From an uncultured Collinsella sp. (GTDB lineage: Bacteria; Actinomycetota; Coriobacteriia; Coriobacteriales; Coriobacteriaceae): 9,770 nucleotides of DNA. The translations under genes were made by a program, and so were the position numbers. Below the pieces are notes generated by a model that did no database searches, had not been told where the DNA came from, and saw nothing but the letters and a program-made list of their open reading frames with translations. Below are positions 1 through 5,461 of this stretch, piece by piece. Position 1 is the stretch's first letter. Every line of letters begins with the position of its first letter. The stretch covers positions 1 to 9,770 of the forward strand of contig CABSNA010000039.1 of assembly GCA_902478865.1 (NCBI GenBank). Direction: 5' to 3'.

Positions 1-98
1 CTCTCAGCATCGCTGGCGTTCCGCTGGGGGCGCCGACAACGTTGTCGCACGAGCGCGCGGTGACGGTCGATCCATGGCGCCCGGGGGTGGTCATGTGA
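1..98 (+). CDS. 3' end of an unidentified gene (partial)
   Basis: An open frame enters from the left edge (first full codon at 3) and runs 31 codons to TGA at 96-98. The visible tail reads LSIAGVPLGAPTTLSHERAV and ends DPWRPGVVM. No family can be named from this much. It is treated as real because its stop overlaps the GTG start of the next gene in a 4-base GTGA junction, the usual arrangement of translationally coupled genes. It and the DUF192 gene are therefore probably in one operon that extends left of the window. The frame is short, so chance openness in GC-rich DNA cannot be excluded. Confidence 0.5.
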   Translation, partial: LSIAGVPLGAPTTLSHERAVTVDPWRPGVVM

Positions 99-454
99 CC
101 GCGGTCTCGTCCTACATCGCCTACGCGCGGGCACTCAATAGGCTGGGTTGGACGCCGGCCGAGTTTGCGGTGGCGGAGTCGTTTGTCATGCGCCTGCGCG
201 GCATGCTGGGACGGCGTCCGGTTGCCGCCAACGGCCTGCCGCTCGTCATGGCGTTTCCACGCTGCTCTTCGGTCCACACGTGTTTTATGGCCTATCCCAT
301 CGACATCGCCTTCATCGATCGCGACGGCAATATCCTCGCGCGCTACGAAAACGTATGTCCCTGGCGTATGTGCTCCTACCCCGGCGCCTGGGCCGCACTA
401 GAACGCTCTTCAATCATTGTTTCGACCCCTGCTCTCCAACGCGTGCCGGCTTAA
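95..454 (+). CDS. DUF192 family protein, short C-terminus
   Basis: A 119-residue protein. The DUF192 signature is clear: an N-terminal R-L-R-G-M-L-G-R stretch, then PRCSSVHTCFMAYPIDIAFI followed by D-R-D-G-N-I-L and a C-P-W-R...P-G-A-W-A-A-L-E-R segment, matching the family pattern of ssvHT-x-FM-x-x-PIDi-x-Fld-x-x-g and PGA-x-x-x-LE. The biochemical role of the family is not established. GTG at 95 is chosen over ATG at 74 because it overlaps the upstream stop by 4 bases and has a G-rich Shine-Dalgarno-like stretch at 83-90; nothing similar precedes ATG 74. Family members usually continue past the LE motif with a Gly-containing strand (G...GI..GD). Here about 17 unrelated residues follow and then TAA, so the C-terminus may be lineage-specific or truncated. 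No signal peptide or membrane segment is visible. Confidence 0.75.
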   Translation: MTAVSSYIAYARALNRLGWTPAEFAVAESFVMRLRGMLGRRPVAANGLPLVMAFPRCSSVHTCFMAYPIDIAFIDRDGNILARYENVCPWRMCSYPGAWAALERSSIIVSTPALQRVPA

Positions 455-472
455 GAATTGGCGACAGCGGAC

Positions 473-487
473 TTTCGTCATACGAAA
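473..487. promoter_or_regulatory. Candidate operator upstream of toxin-antitoxin genes
   Basis: TTTCGT-CAT-ACGAAA is a perfect inverted repeat with 6-bp arms and a 3-bp centre. It lies between the DUF192 stop and the Shine-Dalgarno sequence of the toxin gene. A weak sigma70-type promoter overlaps it (TTGGCG at 458-463, 17-base spacing, TACGAA at 481-486). Ribbon-helix-helix antitoxins typically repress their own operon by binding short palindromes in this position, so this is the natural candidate site. Assignment is by position and symmetry only. Confidence 0.4.
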
Positions 488-512
488 TTGGGTAAGATGG
501 AGGAGAAGATGC

Positions 513-779
513 ATGGATGTTGAGATCCATCCCAACGCTAAAAAGCACCTGACAGAACAGCAGGTGCTTAGCGCTTGGCTTGCGGTTACTGAGTGCATTC
601 GTCGCGAGTCGAAGGACGAGCCGCCGAGATGGCTTGCGATTGGATGGCTCCCAGACGGACGAAGCGTGGAGCTTGTCGCGGTCGAGCTTCTCCGTGGGTG
701 GCTTATCATTCATGCCTTGTCTCCAGTCCAGAAGAAATTTTGGCAGGAGATTGAACAGGCTCGGCAAAGGGGTCGATGA
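513..779 (+). CDS. BrnT/DUF4258-like toxin of a type II toxin-antitoxin pair
   Basis: An 88-residue basic protein. ATG at 513 is chosen because a strong GGAGGAG lies at 499-505, 7 bases upstream; the frame stays open further 5' but that part looks non-coding. Visible features: an N-terminal H-P-N-A-K-K-H-L-T-E-x-x-V segment, then R-W-L-A-I-G-W-L-P-D-G-R-S-V-E-L-V-A-V, then W-L-I-I-H-A-L-S-P-V-Q-K-K-F-W at residues 63-77. The alternation 'aiG...dGR.vElv.v...g.liiHA.p...kf' is typical of small BrnT/DUF4258-like RNase toxins of the RelE-like superfamily. The stop overlaps the start of a ribbon-helix-helix gene, a standard toxin-first TA layout like BrnT-BrnA. RNase activity is inferred from the family and context. 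No catalytic residue is assigned. Confidence 0.68.
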   Translation: MDVEIHPNAKKHLTEQQVLSAWLAVTECIRRESKDEPPRWLAIGWLPDGRSVELVAVELLRGWLIIHALSPVQKKFWQEIEQARQRGR

Positions 780-1063
780 TGGGCAAGACGTATACGGCCG
801 CTAATGGTCAGGTTGTAACGGATGAAATGATTGACGCGTGGTGCGAGTCGTACGAGCGCGGAGAGTTTCCGGATGGCGAACATACCGTTGGTGGGATCGT
901 GCATGGACGGCCCCCGCTCTCAGGTGAGGGGACGGCAACGTTGTCGGTCAAGATTCCTCTGGGAATGAAGGAGGCCATTCGTCGACGGGCGGCTGCCGAG
1001 GGGATGACGCCAAGTGAGTTTGCCCGTGCGGCTCTGAGCGAAAAACTTCTTGCTGCCGGCTGA
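776..1063 (+). CDS. Ribbon-helix-helix (CopG-like) antitoxin
   Basis: A 95-residue protein with two parts. Residues 1-50 are acidic (TDEMIDAWCESYERGEFPDG) and end in a V-H-G-R-P-P-L motif; this part probably wraps the toxin. Residues 53-92 form a ribbon-helix-helix DNA-binding domain: strand TATLSVKIP, helix MKEAIRRRAAAEG, turn MTPSE and helix FARAALSEKL. ATG 776 overlaps the toxin stop in an ATGA junction, and a second in-frame ATG at 779 is better spaced from the AAAGGGG Shine-Dalgarno at 766-772, so either may be used. The expected roles are neutralising the upstream toxin and repressing the operon, possibly through the palindrome at 473-487. It is followed by the tRNA-Phe promoter with no convincing terminator between. 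Confidence 0.72.
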   Translation: MMGKTYTAANGQVVTDEMIDAWCESYERGEFPDGEHTVGGIVHGRPPLSGEGTATLSVKIPLGMKEAIRRRAAAEGMTPSEFARAALSEKLLAAG

Positions 1064-1102
1064 TGTCTCTGACGTGCCGATTTATAGAACCGAGGCTGTG
1101 CT

Positions 1103-1154
1103 CAAAAACTTTTTTAAAATTCTCGGTTGACCGGAACGCGTCCTTGGTTATACT
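1103..1154 (+). promoter_or_regulatory. tRNA-Phe promoter with AT-rich upstream element
   Basis: A near-consensus sigma70-type promoter: TTGACC at 1127-1132, 16-base spacing, TATACT at 1149-1154. Transcription should begin near 1161, about 26 bases before the mature tRNA. An AT-rich block (CAAAAACTTTTTTAAAATT, 1103-1121) sits immediately upstream of the -35 box, as expected for an UP element that boosts stable-RNA promoters. A similar block precedes the tRNA-Leu promoter in this window. A 7-bp inverted repeat (AACCGAG 1088-1094, CTCGGTT 1122-1128) brackets the AT-rich block; its meaning is unclear. Confidence 0.72.
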
Positions 1155-1186
1155 AATCAAGCCTTGAAACAAGGCACACCTCAAAT

Positions 1187-1259
<73 letters not shown>

Positions 1260-1272
1260 CCTTGAATTGACT

Positions 1273-1302
1273 AGGACCTCTGCAAAGGGGTCCTTTTCTT
1301 TT
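1273..1302 (+). terminator. Rho-independent terminator of tRNA-Phe
   Basis: AGGACCTC (1273-1280), loop TGCAAA, GGGGTCCT (1287-1294) forms an 8-bp stem with one T-G pair, followed directly by a T-rich tract (TTTCTTTT). It lies 13 bases past the tRNA. Confidence 0.85.
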
Positions 1303-1315
1303 ATCGAGGGCTCTG

Positions 1316-1548
1316 CGGAAATTGCGTCCCGGAATTTGGCTTCAGAGTGGGATGCGTTTTCCGCTTTGATGTCGCTTGGGAAAGCGCGACCCGGAATCCG
1401 GCGTCAGAATGGGACGTGCTTTCCTTTTGCGGCCTTTGGCGGAAACTGCGTCCCAGATCTCGCGCTCAGAACGGGATGCATTTTCCGATTGAGGCCTCGA
1501 ACGGAAAATGCATCCCAGTCTTTTGCGAAAAACGGGATGCGCTTTCCG
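1316..1548. repeat. Four tandem 62-bp hairpin units (alternating inverted 15-mers)
   Basis: Units begin at 1316, 1378, 1440 and 1502, exactly 62 bp apart. Each has a 15-bp left arm like CGGAAAATGCATCCC, a 17-18 nt loop, a 15-bp right arm like GGGATGCATTTTCCG, and a 14-bp spacer before the next unit. Left arms: 1316-1330, 1378-1392, 1440-1454, 1502-1516. Right arms: 1349-1363, 1411-1424, 1473-1487, 1534-1548. Units 1 and 2 share a loop of the form GGAAT..GGC.TCAGA.T; loops 3 and 4 begin with AG. The arms vary between units but largely stay able to pair. The period is not a multiple of three, so open frames crossing the array are not credible coding. The array fills most of the gene-free stretch 1303-1736. 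It lacks CRISPR structure, because the repeats are inverted and the spacers are short and partly similar. Confidence 0.9.
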
Positions 1549-1631
1549 GCCGCCTACTTCCGGCGCATATGTACATCTCGGCGCGCCATCTCGGGCCCGC
1601 CCAGATATTCCTCCCGCTTTTGCGCCACTTT

Positions 1632-1671
1632 ACAGACCGTTCGGTCGTCTGTCCGCACGCGCGGGTATACT
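1632..1671 (+). promoter_or_regulatory. Candidate promoter with TetR-type palindrome before GH5-like gene
   Basis: ACAGACCGTTCGGTCGTCTG, at 1632-1651, contains two overlapping inverted repeats: GACCG-TT-CGGTC (1635-1646), and ACAGAC (1632-1637) with GTCTGT (1647-1652). Many TetR-family regulators bind operators of this look. A good -10 box, TATACT, lies at 1666-1671, 66 bases before the start codon. There is no good -35 at the usual distance, and the palindrome covers that place. Repression or activation at this site is an inference, and no TetR gene is seen in the window. Confidence 0.42.
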
Positions 1672-1700
1672 CAAAACGATACTTTTCCTATGCAATACGA

Positions 1701-1717
1701 TGCAGGCTCGGCCTGCA
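1701..1717 (+). promoter_or_regulatory. Leader hairpin before GH5-like gene
   Basis: TGCAGGC-TCG-GCCTGCA is a perfect 7-bp stem with a 3-base loop in the predicted 5' leader of the GH5-like mRNA. It ends 19 bases before the ATG and 6 bases before the Shine-Dalgarno region (GAAGGGGG, 1724-1731). No T tract follows, so it is not a terminator. It may stabilise the mRNA or affect initiation; no riboswitch family is recognised. Confidence 0.4.
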
Positions 1718-1736
1718 CGATCCGAAGGGGGCAGTG

Positions 1737-2798
1737 ATGGAGAGGATACTCGGCGTTAATCTCTCTGGCTGGTTTATTCCCGAGCCTTGGGTGACCCCGT
1801 CGCTGTACGCGGCGACCGGCGCATCCAACGCAGCCGAGCTGCAGGAGGCCATGGGTACCGCCGCCTATAACGAGCGCATGCGTCGTCATTACGAGACGTT
1901 TGTGAGCGAGGACGATTTTCGCCGCATGGCGCAGATCGGTCTCAATGCCGTGCGTCTGCCGGTGCCCTGGTATGCCTTTGGCTCACAGGAGTCCGATGCC
2001 TCCTACATATCGGTTGTCGATTACATCGACCGCGCGATTGAGTGGGCTGCCAAGTACGATATCCGCGTGCTGCTCGATCTGGCAACCGTGCCCGGTGGCC
2101 AGGGCGATTCCAACGATTCGCCCACCACGCCGGAGGCTGTCGCCGAGTGGCATTCGTCCACCAACGGCCGTCATGTCGCACTCGACGTGCTCGAGCGCTT
2201 GGCCGATCGCTATGGCGAGGCCGAGAGCCTGCTGGGCATTGAGCTGCTGGACACGCCGCAGATGAGCGTTCGCAAGAGCCTCTTCACCATGACGGATGGC
2301 ATTCCCGCTCACTACCTGCGCAATTTCTATCGCGATGCCTACGAGCTCGTCCGTTCGTATATGCCCGAGGATAAGATCGTCGTCTTCTCGTCGTCGGGGC
2401 ATCCCAGCGAGTGGAAGCATTTTATGCGCGGCGCCAAGTACAAGAACGTCTACATGGACCTTCACCTGTACCATTACCGCGACGAGTATGCGCTCGACAT
2501 CACGAGCCCCCGCGGGCTGACGACGGCGATTTCGCGTAACAAGCGCGAGCTTAAAGAGGCGATTTCGACTGGGTTCCCCGTGCTGGTGGGCGAATGGTCG
2601 GGCGCGGCGATCTTTGCTAACTCGTCGGTTACGCCCGAGGGCCGCAATGCCTACGAGCGCGTGTTTATCGCCAACCAGCTGGCTTCGTTTGCGCCGGCTG
2701 CCGGTTGGTTCTTCCAAACGTGGAAGACCGAGAAGCGCATTGCAGCATGGGACGCCCGCGCGGCGCTCGGTACGCTCGAGCGCGGCATGATTGAATAG
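1737..2798 (+). CDS. GH5-fold protein (exo-1,3-glucanase-like), catalytic residues lost
   Basis: A 353-residue protein with no signal peptide, so probably cytoplasmic. The fold is recognised from GVNLSGWFIPEPWVTPSL (residues 6-23), LNAVRLPVPW (69-78), LDLATVPGGQ (113-122), GIELLDTP (167-174), MDLHLYHY (240-247) and VLVGEWSGAA (282-291). These follow, in order, the landmarks of exo-beta-1,3-glucanase-like GH5 enzymes. Of the eight near-invariant GH5 residues, R73, H243, Y245, nucleophile E286 and a C-terminal Trp (W324 or W329) remain. The His of LDLH is A116, and the Asn-Glu of the NEP motif is D172-T173, so the acid/base Glu is missing. Ordinary retaining hydrolysis is therefore unlikely. 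ATG 1737 is chosen for its GAAGGGGG Shine-Dalgarno; the open frame extends upstream through the repeat array but is not coding there. rsmI begins 6 bases after the stop. Confidence 0.8.
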   Translation: MERILGVNLSGWFIPEPWVTPSLYAATGASNAAELQEAMGTAAYNERMRRHYETFVSEDDFRRMAQIGLNAVRLPVPWYAFGSQESDASYISVVDYIDRAIEWAAKYDIRVLLDLATVPGGQGDSNDSPTTPEAVAEWHSSTNGRHVALDVLERLADRYGEAESLLGIELLDTPQMSVRKSLFTMTDGIPAHYLRNFYRDAYELVRSYMPEDKIVVFSSSGHPSEWKHFMRGAKYKNVYMDLHLYHYRDEYALDITSPRGLTTAISRNKRELKEAISTGFPVLVGEWSGAAIFANSSVTPEGRNAYERVFIANQLASFAPAAGWFFQTWKTEKRIAAWDARAALGTLERGMIE

Positions 2799-2804
2799 GT
2801 TGAT

Positions 2805-3683
2805 ATGACGCAAAACAGCGCCCATACGGGCAAACTCTATGTGGTCGGCACGCCCATCGGCAACCTAGGCGACCTGTCCCCGCGCGTTGGCGAGGCTTTT
2901 GCCGCCGCCGATGCCATTTGCTGCGAAGACACGCGTGTGACGTCAAAGCTGCTGATGCACCTGGGTATTTCCAAGCCGCTTGTCCGTTGCGACGAGAATG
3001 TGATCGCTAGCCGCGCTGCCGGCCTGGTCGACCGTCTGCTGGCGGGGGAGACCCTCGCCTTTGCCTCGGACGCCGGCATGCCGAGCGTGTCCGATCCCGG
3101 CCAGGCGCTGGTCGAGGCGGCGCGTGAGGCCGATGTGCCTGTCGAAGTTATTCCCGGACCCTCTGCTTGCGTCACGGCACTCGTTTCGTCCGGCATTCCC
3201 TGCGAGCATTTTTTCTTCGAGGGCTTTTTGGGCCGAAAGCACGGCGACCGTGTGCGCCGTTTGCAGCGCCTTGCCGTGGTGCCCGGCGCGCTCATCTTCT
3301 ACGAGTCTCCACATCGCATCGTGGCGACGCTCGAGGCCGTGGCGGAGGTCTTTCCCCAGCGTGAGCTTGCCGTCTGCCGCGAACTCACCAAGCTGCACGA
3401 GGAGGTCTTGCGCGGGCCCGCTGACCAGCTTGCCGAGGAGCTGCGTGCTCGCGGCGAGGTAAAGGGCGAGATTGCGCTGGTCATCGCGCCGCCGAGCGAG
3501 GACGAGGAGGCCGGCATCGCGCCGGTTGGCGCTGCGGTAGCGGATCCCGACGATGCCCTGCGCGAGGATATCCGCACCGCGCTCGAGGAGGGGGAGCCCG
3601 CGTCTGCGGTGGCCAAGCGCCTGTCTCAGAAGTATTCGCGCCGCAAGCGCGATGTCTATGCCATGGTGCTCGATATGCAATAG
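2805..3683 (+). CDS. rsmI: 16S rRNA (cytidine-1402 2'-O)-methyltransferase RsmI
   Basis: A 292-residue enzyme that uses S-adenosylmethionine to 2'-O-methylate C1402 of 16S rRNA in the decoding centre, together with RsmH, which methylates N4 of the same base. The tetrapyrrole-methylase fold signatures are clear: VVGTPIGNLGDLSPR (13-27), CCEDTRVTSKLL (39-50), FASDAGMPSVSDPG (86-99), VIPGPSA (115-121), FEGFLGRK (138-145), FYESPHR (165-171) and CRELTKLHEE (191-200). An acidic linker (about 230-250) leads to a C-terminal helical domain (251-292, SRRKRDVYAMVLDM) usual in RsmI. Length is typical. It starts 6 bases after the GH5-like gene with only a weak AGG upstream, so it is probably translated from the same mRNA; that link looks positional rather than functional. 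Confidence 0.95.
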   Translation: MTQNSAHTGKLYVVGTPIGNLGDLSPRVGEAFAAADAICCEDTRVTSKLLMHLGISKPLVRCDENVIASRAAGLVDRLLAGETLAFASDAGMPSVSDPGQALVEAAREADVPVEVIPGPSACVTALVSSGIPCEHFFFEGFLGRKHGDRVRRLQRLAVVPGALIFYESPHRIVATLEAVAEVFPQRELAVCRELTKLHEEVLRGPADQLAEELRARGEVKGEIALVIAPPSEDEEAGIAPVGAAVADPDDALREDIRTALEEGEPASAVAKRLSQKYSRRKRDVYAMVLDMQ

Positions 3684-3707
3684 ATGGAGGATATCCAGCC
3701 CTTGCGC

Positions 3708-3744
3708 TAGAATCATCCCCTGTATGCAACGTTTTTCTGGAGGA
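3708..3744 (+). promoter_or_regulatory. Candidate metG promoter -10 and ribosome binding site
   Basis: The 69-base gap before metG holds a -10-like TAGAAT (3708-3713) without a good -35, and a strong GGAGGA (3739-3744) 8 bases before the metG ATG. The ribosome binding site is convincing. The promoter is weak evidence only, and read-through from rsmI is also possible because no terminator is visible. Confidence 0.35.
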
Positions 3745-3752
3745 CAAACCCC

Positions 3753-5354
3753 ATGGATCAAAGCAAGCCTTCGTTCTTTATCACGACGCCCATCTACTAC
3801 GTCAACGCCGATCCGCACCTGGGCACGGCTTATTCCACCATCATCGCCGACGTTCAGGCTCGCTATCGCCGCTCCGCCGGCTATAACGTCAAGTTCCTGA
3901 CCGGCATGGACGAGCACGGCGAGAAGGTCGCCGAGGCCGCAGCCAAGCATGGCATGACGCCGCAGGAGTGGACCGACAGCCAGGCTCCGCACTTCAAGGA
4001 GCTTTGGAGCAAGCTCGAGATCTCCAACGACGACTTCATCCGCACCACCGAGCCGCGCCAGCATCATGCCGTGCAGTACCTGTGGGAGCGCATGAAGGAG
4101 TCTGGCTATCTGTATAAGGGCAGCTACGACGGTTGGTATTGCGTGCCTGACGAGACCTACTTCACCGATACGCAGGTCCAGAAGGGCGACGAGGAGTACG
4201 GCAGCGTCGGCCAGCATCTATGCCCCGACTGCCACCGTCCGCTTGAGCGCGTCCAGGAGGAGTCCTACTTCTTTAAGCTTTCCGCCTTCCAGGACAAGCT
4301 TCTCAAGCTCTATGACGAGCACCCCGACTTTGTCGAGCCTGCGTTCCGCATGAACGAGGTTCGCAGCTTTGTCGAGGGCGGCCTCAACGACCTTTCCGTG
4401 AGTCGCACGAGCTTTGACTGGGGCATCCAGGTTCCGTTTGACGAGGGCCATGTGACCTATGTATGGTTTGACGCGCTGCTCAACTATATGACGGCCGTCG
4501 GCTACGGTGTCGACACCGACGAGGCGCGTGCCGAGCTGGCCTATCGCTGGCCCGCGCAGTTCCACATCGTGGGTAAGGACATCATCCGCTTCCACTGCGT
4601 CATTTGGCCCGCCATGCTCATGGCCATCGGCGAGGCCCTGCCCGAGCACGTCTTTGCCCACGGCTTCCTGACCGTGCGCAATGCCGAGACCGGCAAGGCC
4701 GAGAAGATGTCCAAGAGCCGCGGTAACGCCATCGCTCCGCAGGACGTTATCGACATGCTGGGCGTCGAGGGCTATCGCTACTACTTTATGACCGACGTCG
4801 TCCCCGGCACCGACGGCGCCATCAGCTTCGATCGCATGGAGCAGGTCTACAACGCCGACCTGGCCAACAGCTGGGGCAACCTCATCTCGCGTTCGCTCAA
4901 CATGAGCGGCAAGTACTTTGACGGCTGCGCGCCCGCCAAGCCCGCATCGTTCGATGCGTTCGACAACCCGCTGGCAAAGATCGCCGACGGCCTGGTCGAG
5001 CGCTACATGGCCAAGATGGACGTGCTCGATTACGGCGGAGCCAAGGACGAGGTTATGGAGCTCATCCACGCCGCCAACCACTACATCGAGGACTCCGAGC
5101 CTTGGGCGCTTGCCAAGGATGAGGCTAAGGCTGACGAGCTGGCATTTGTGATCTACAACCTGCTCGAGGCCATCCGCATTGCCGCTCACCTGCTGATGCC
5201 GCTCATGCCTCAGACCTCTGCCGAAGCCCTGCGCCGCCTGTCCTGCGAGGACGAGGCCGCGAGCGACGACCTCAAGGGCATTTGCGCTTGGGGCCTGCTT
5301 GCCGGTGGTCAGCCCGTCGAGAAGGGTGAGCCGCTGTTCCCGCGTCTGGGCTAA
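3753..5354 (+). CDS. metG: Methionyl-tRNA synthetase
   Basis: A 533-residue class I aminoacyl-tRNA synthetase that activates methionine with ATP and charges both initiator and elongator tRNA-Met in the cytoplasm. It shows FFITTPIYYVNADPHLGTAY (8-27) with the HIGH motif as H22-L-G-T25, FLTGMDEHGEK, the KMSKS loop exactly at K318-S322 and the anticodon-binding helical region from about residue 380 (NLISRSLNMSGKYF, then NHYIEDSEPWALAKD). The metal knuckle has three of the usual four Cys (C130, C157, C160; the second position reads D133), so zinc binding is doubtful. It ends at 533 residues without the C-terminal EMAP-II-like tRNA-binding domain found in longer MetRS. A terminator follows, making metG the end of its transcript. 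Confidence 0.97.
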   Translation: MDQSKPSFFITTPIYYVNADPHLGTAYSTIIADVQARYRRSAGYNVKFLTGMDEHGEKVAEAAAKHGMTPQEWTDSQAPHFKELWSKLEISNDDFIRTTEPRQHHAVQYLWERMKESGYLYKGSYDGWYCVPDETYFTDTQVQKGDEEYGSVGQHLCPDCHRPLERVQEESYFFKLSAFQDKLLKLYDEHPDFVEPAFRMNEVRSFVEGGLNDLSVSRTSFDWGIQVPFDEGHVTYVWFDALLNYMTAVGYGVDTDEARAELAYRWPAQFHIVGKDIIRFHCVIWPAMLMAIGEALPEHVFAHGFLTVRNAETGKAEKMSKSRGNAIAPQDVIDMLGVEGYRYYFMTDVVPGTDGAISFDRMEQVYNADLANSWGNLISRSLNMSGKYFDGCAPAKPASFDAFDNPLAKIADGLVERYMAKMDVLDYGGAKDEVMELIHAANHYIEDSEPWALAKDEAKADELAFVIYNLLEAIRIAAHLLMPLMPQTSAEALRRLSCEDEAASDDLKGICAWGLLAGGQPVEKGEPLFPRLG

Positions 5355-5393
5355 GACGCCGCGCGCCATATCGGCAATTTGCTGTTTAGATGT

Positions 5394-5429
5394 AAGGGCA
5401 TGGCCGCAACGGTCCATGCCCTTTTGTTT
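5394..5429 (+). terminator. Rho-independent terminator after metG
   Basis: AAGGGCATGG (5394-5403) and CCATGCCCTT (5414-5423) form a perfect 10-bp stem around a 10-base loop that can add two inner C-G pairs, followed by TTTTGTTT. It ends 32 bases before rsmA, so rsmA needs its own promoter or depends on read-through; no good promoter is visible in between. Confidence 0.9.
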
Positions 5430-5461
5430 CAAGACGCCGCCATCATGCTAAGGAGGCAACT

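Noticed and set aside
1088..1128. AACCGAG...CTCGGTT as a terminator for the antitoxin gene
   Set aside because: The loop is 27 bases and the T tract lies inside it rather than after the stem. The stretch is better explained as the tRNA-Phe promoter and its AT-rich upstream block.
1316..1548. CRISPR array
   Set aside because: The repeated motif alternates in orientation, the intervals are only 14-18 nt and partly similar to each other, and no cas gene is present.
1267..1737. Open frames of 83-156 codons running through the 62-bp repeats, and the 5' extension of the GH5-like frame to 1347
   Set aside because: The repeat period is not a multiple of three, so the peptides are periodic translations of the hairpin arms in shifting frames. 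They have no ribosome binding site and no recognisable domain.
2943..5432. Two long minus-strand open frames (424 and 404 codons) antisense to rsmI and metG
   Set aside because: They lie opposite highly conserved genes. Long antisense frames are a by-product of GC-rich codon bias, and neither has a recognisable motif.
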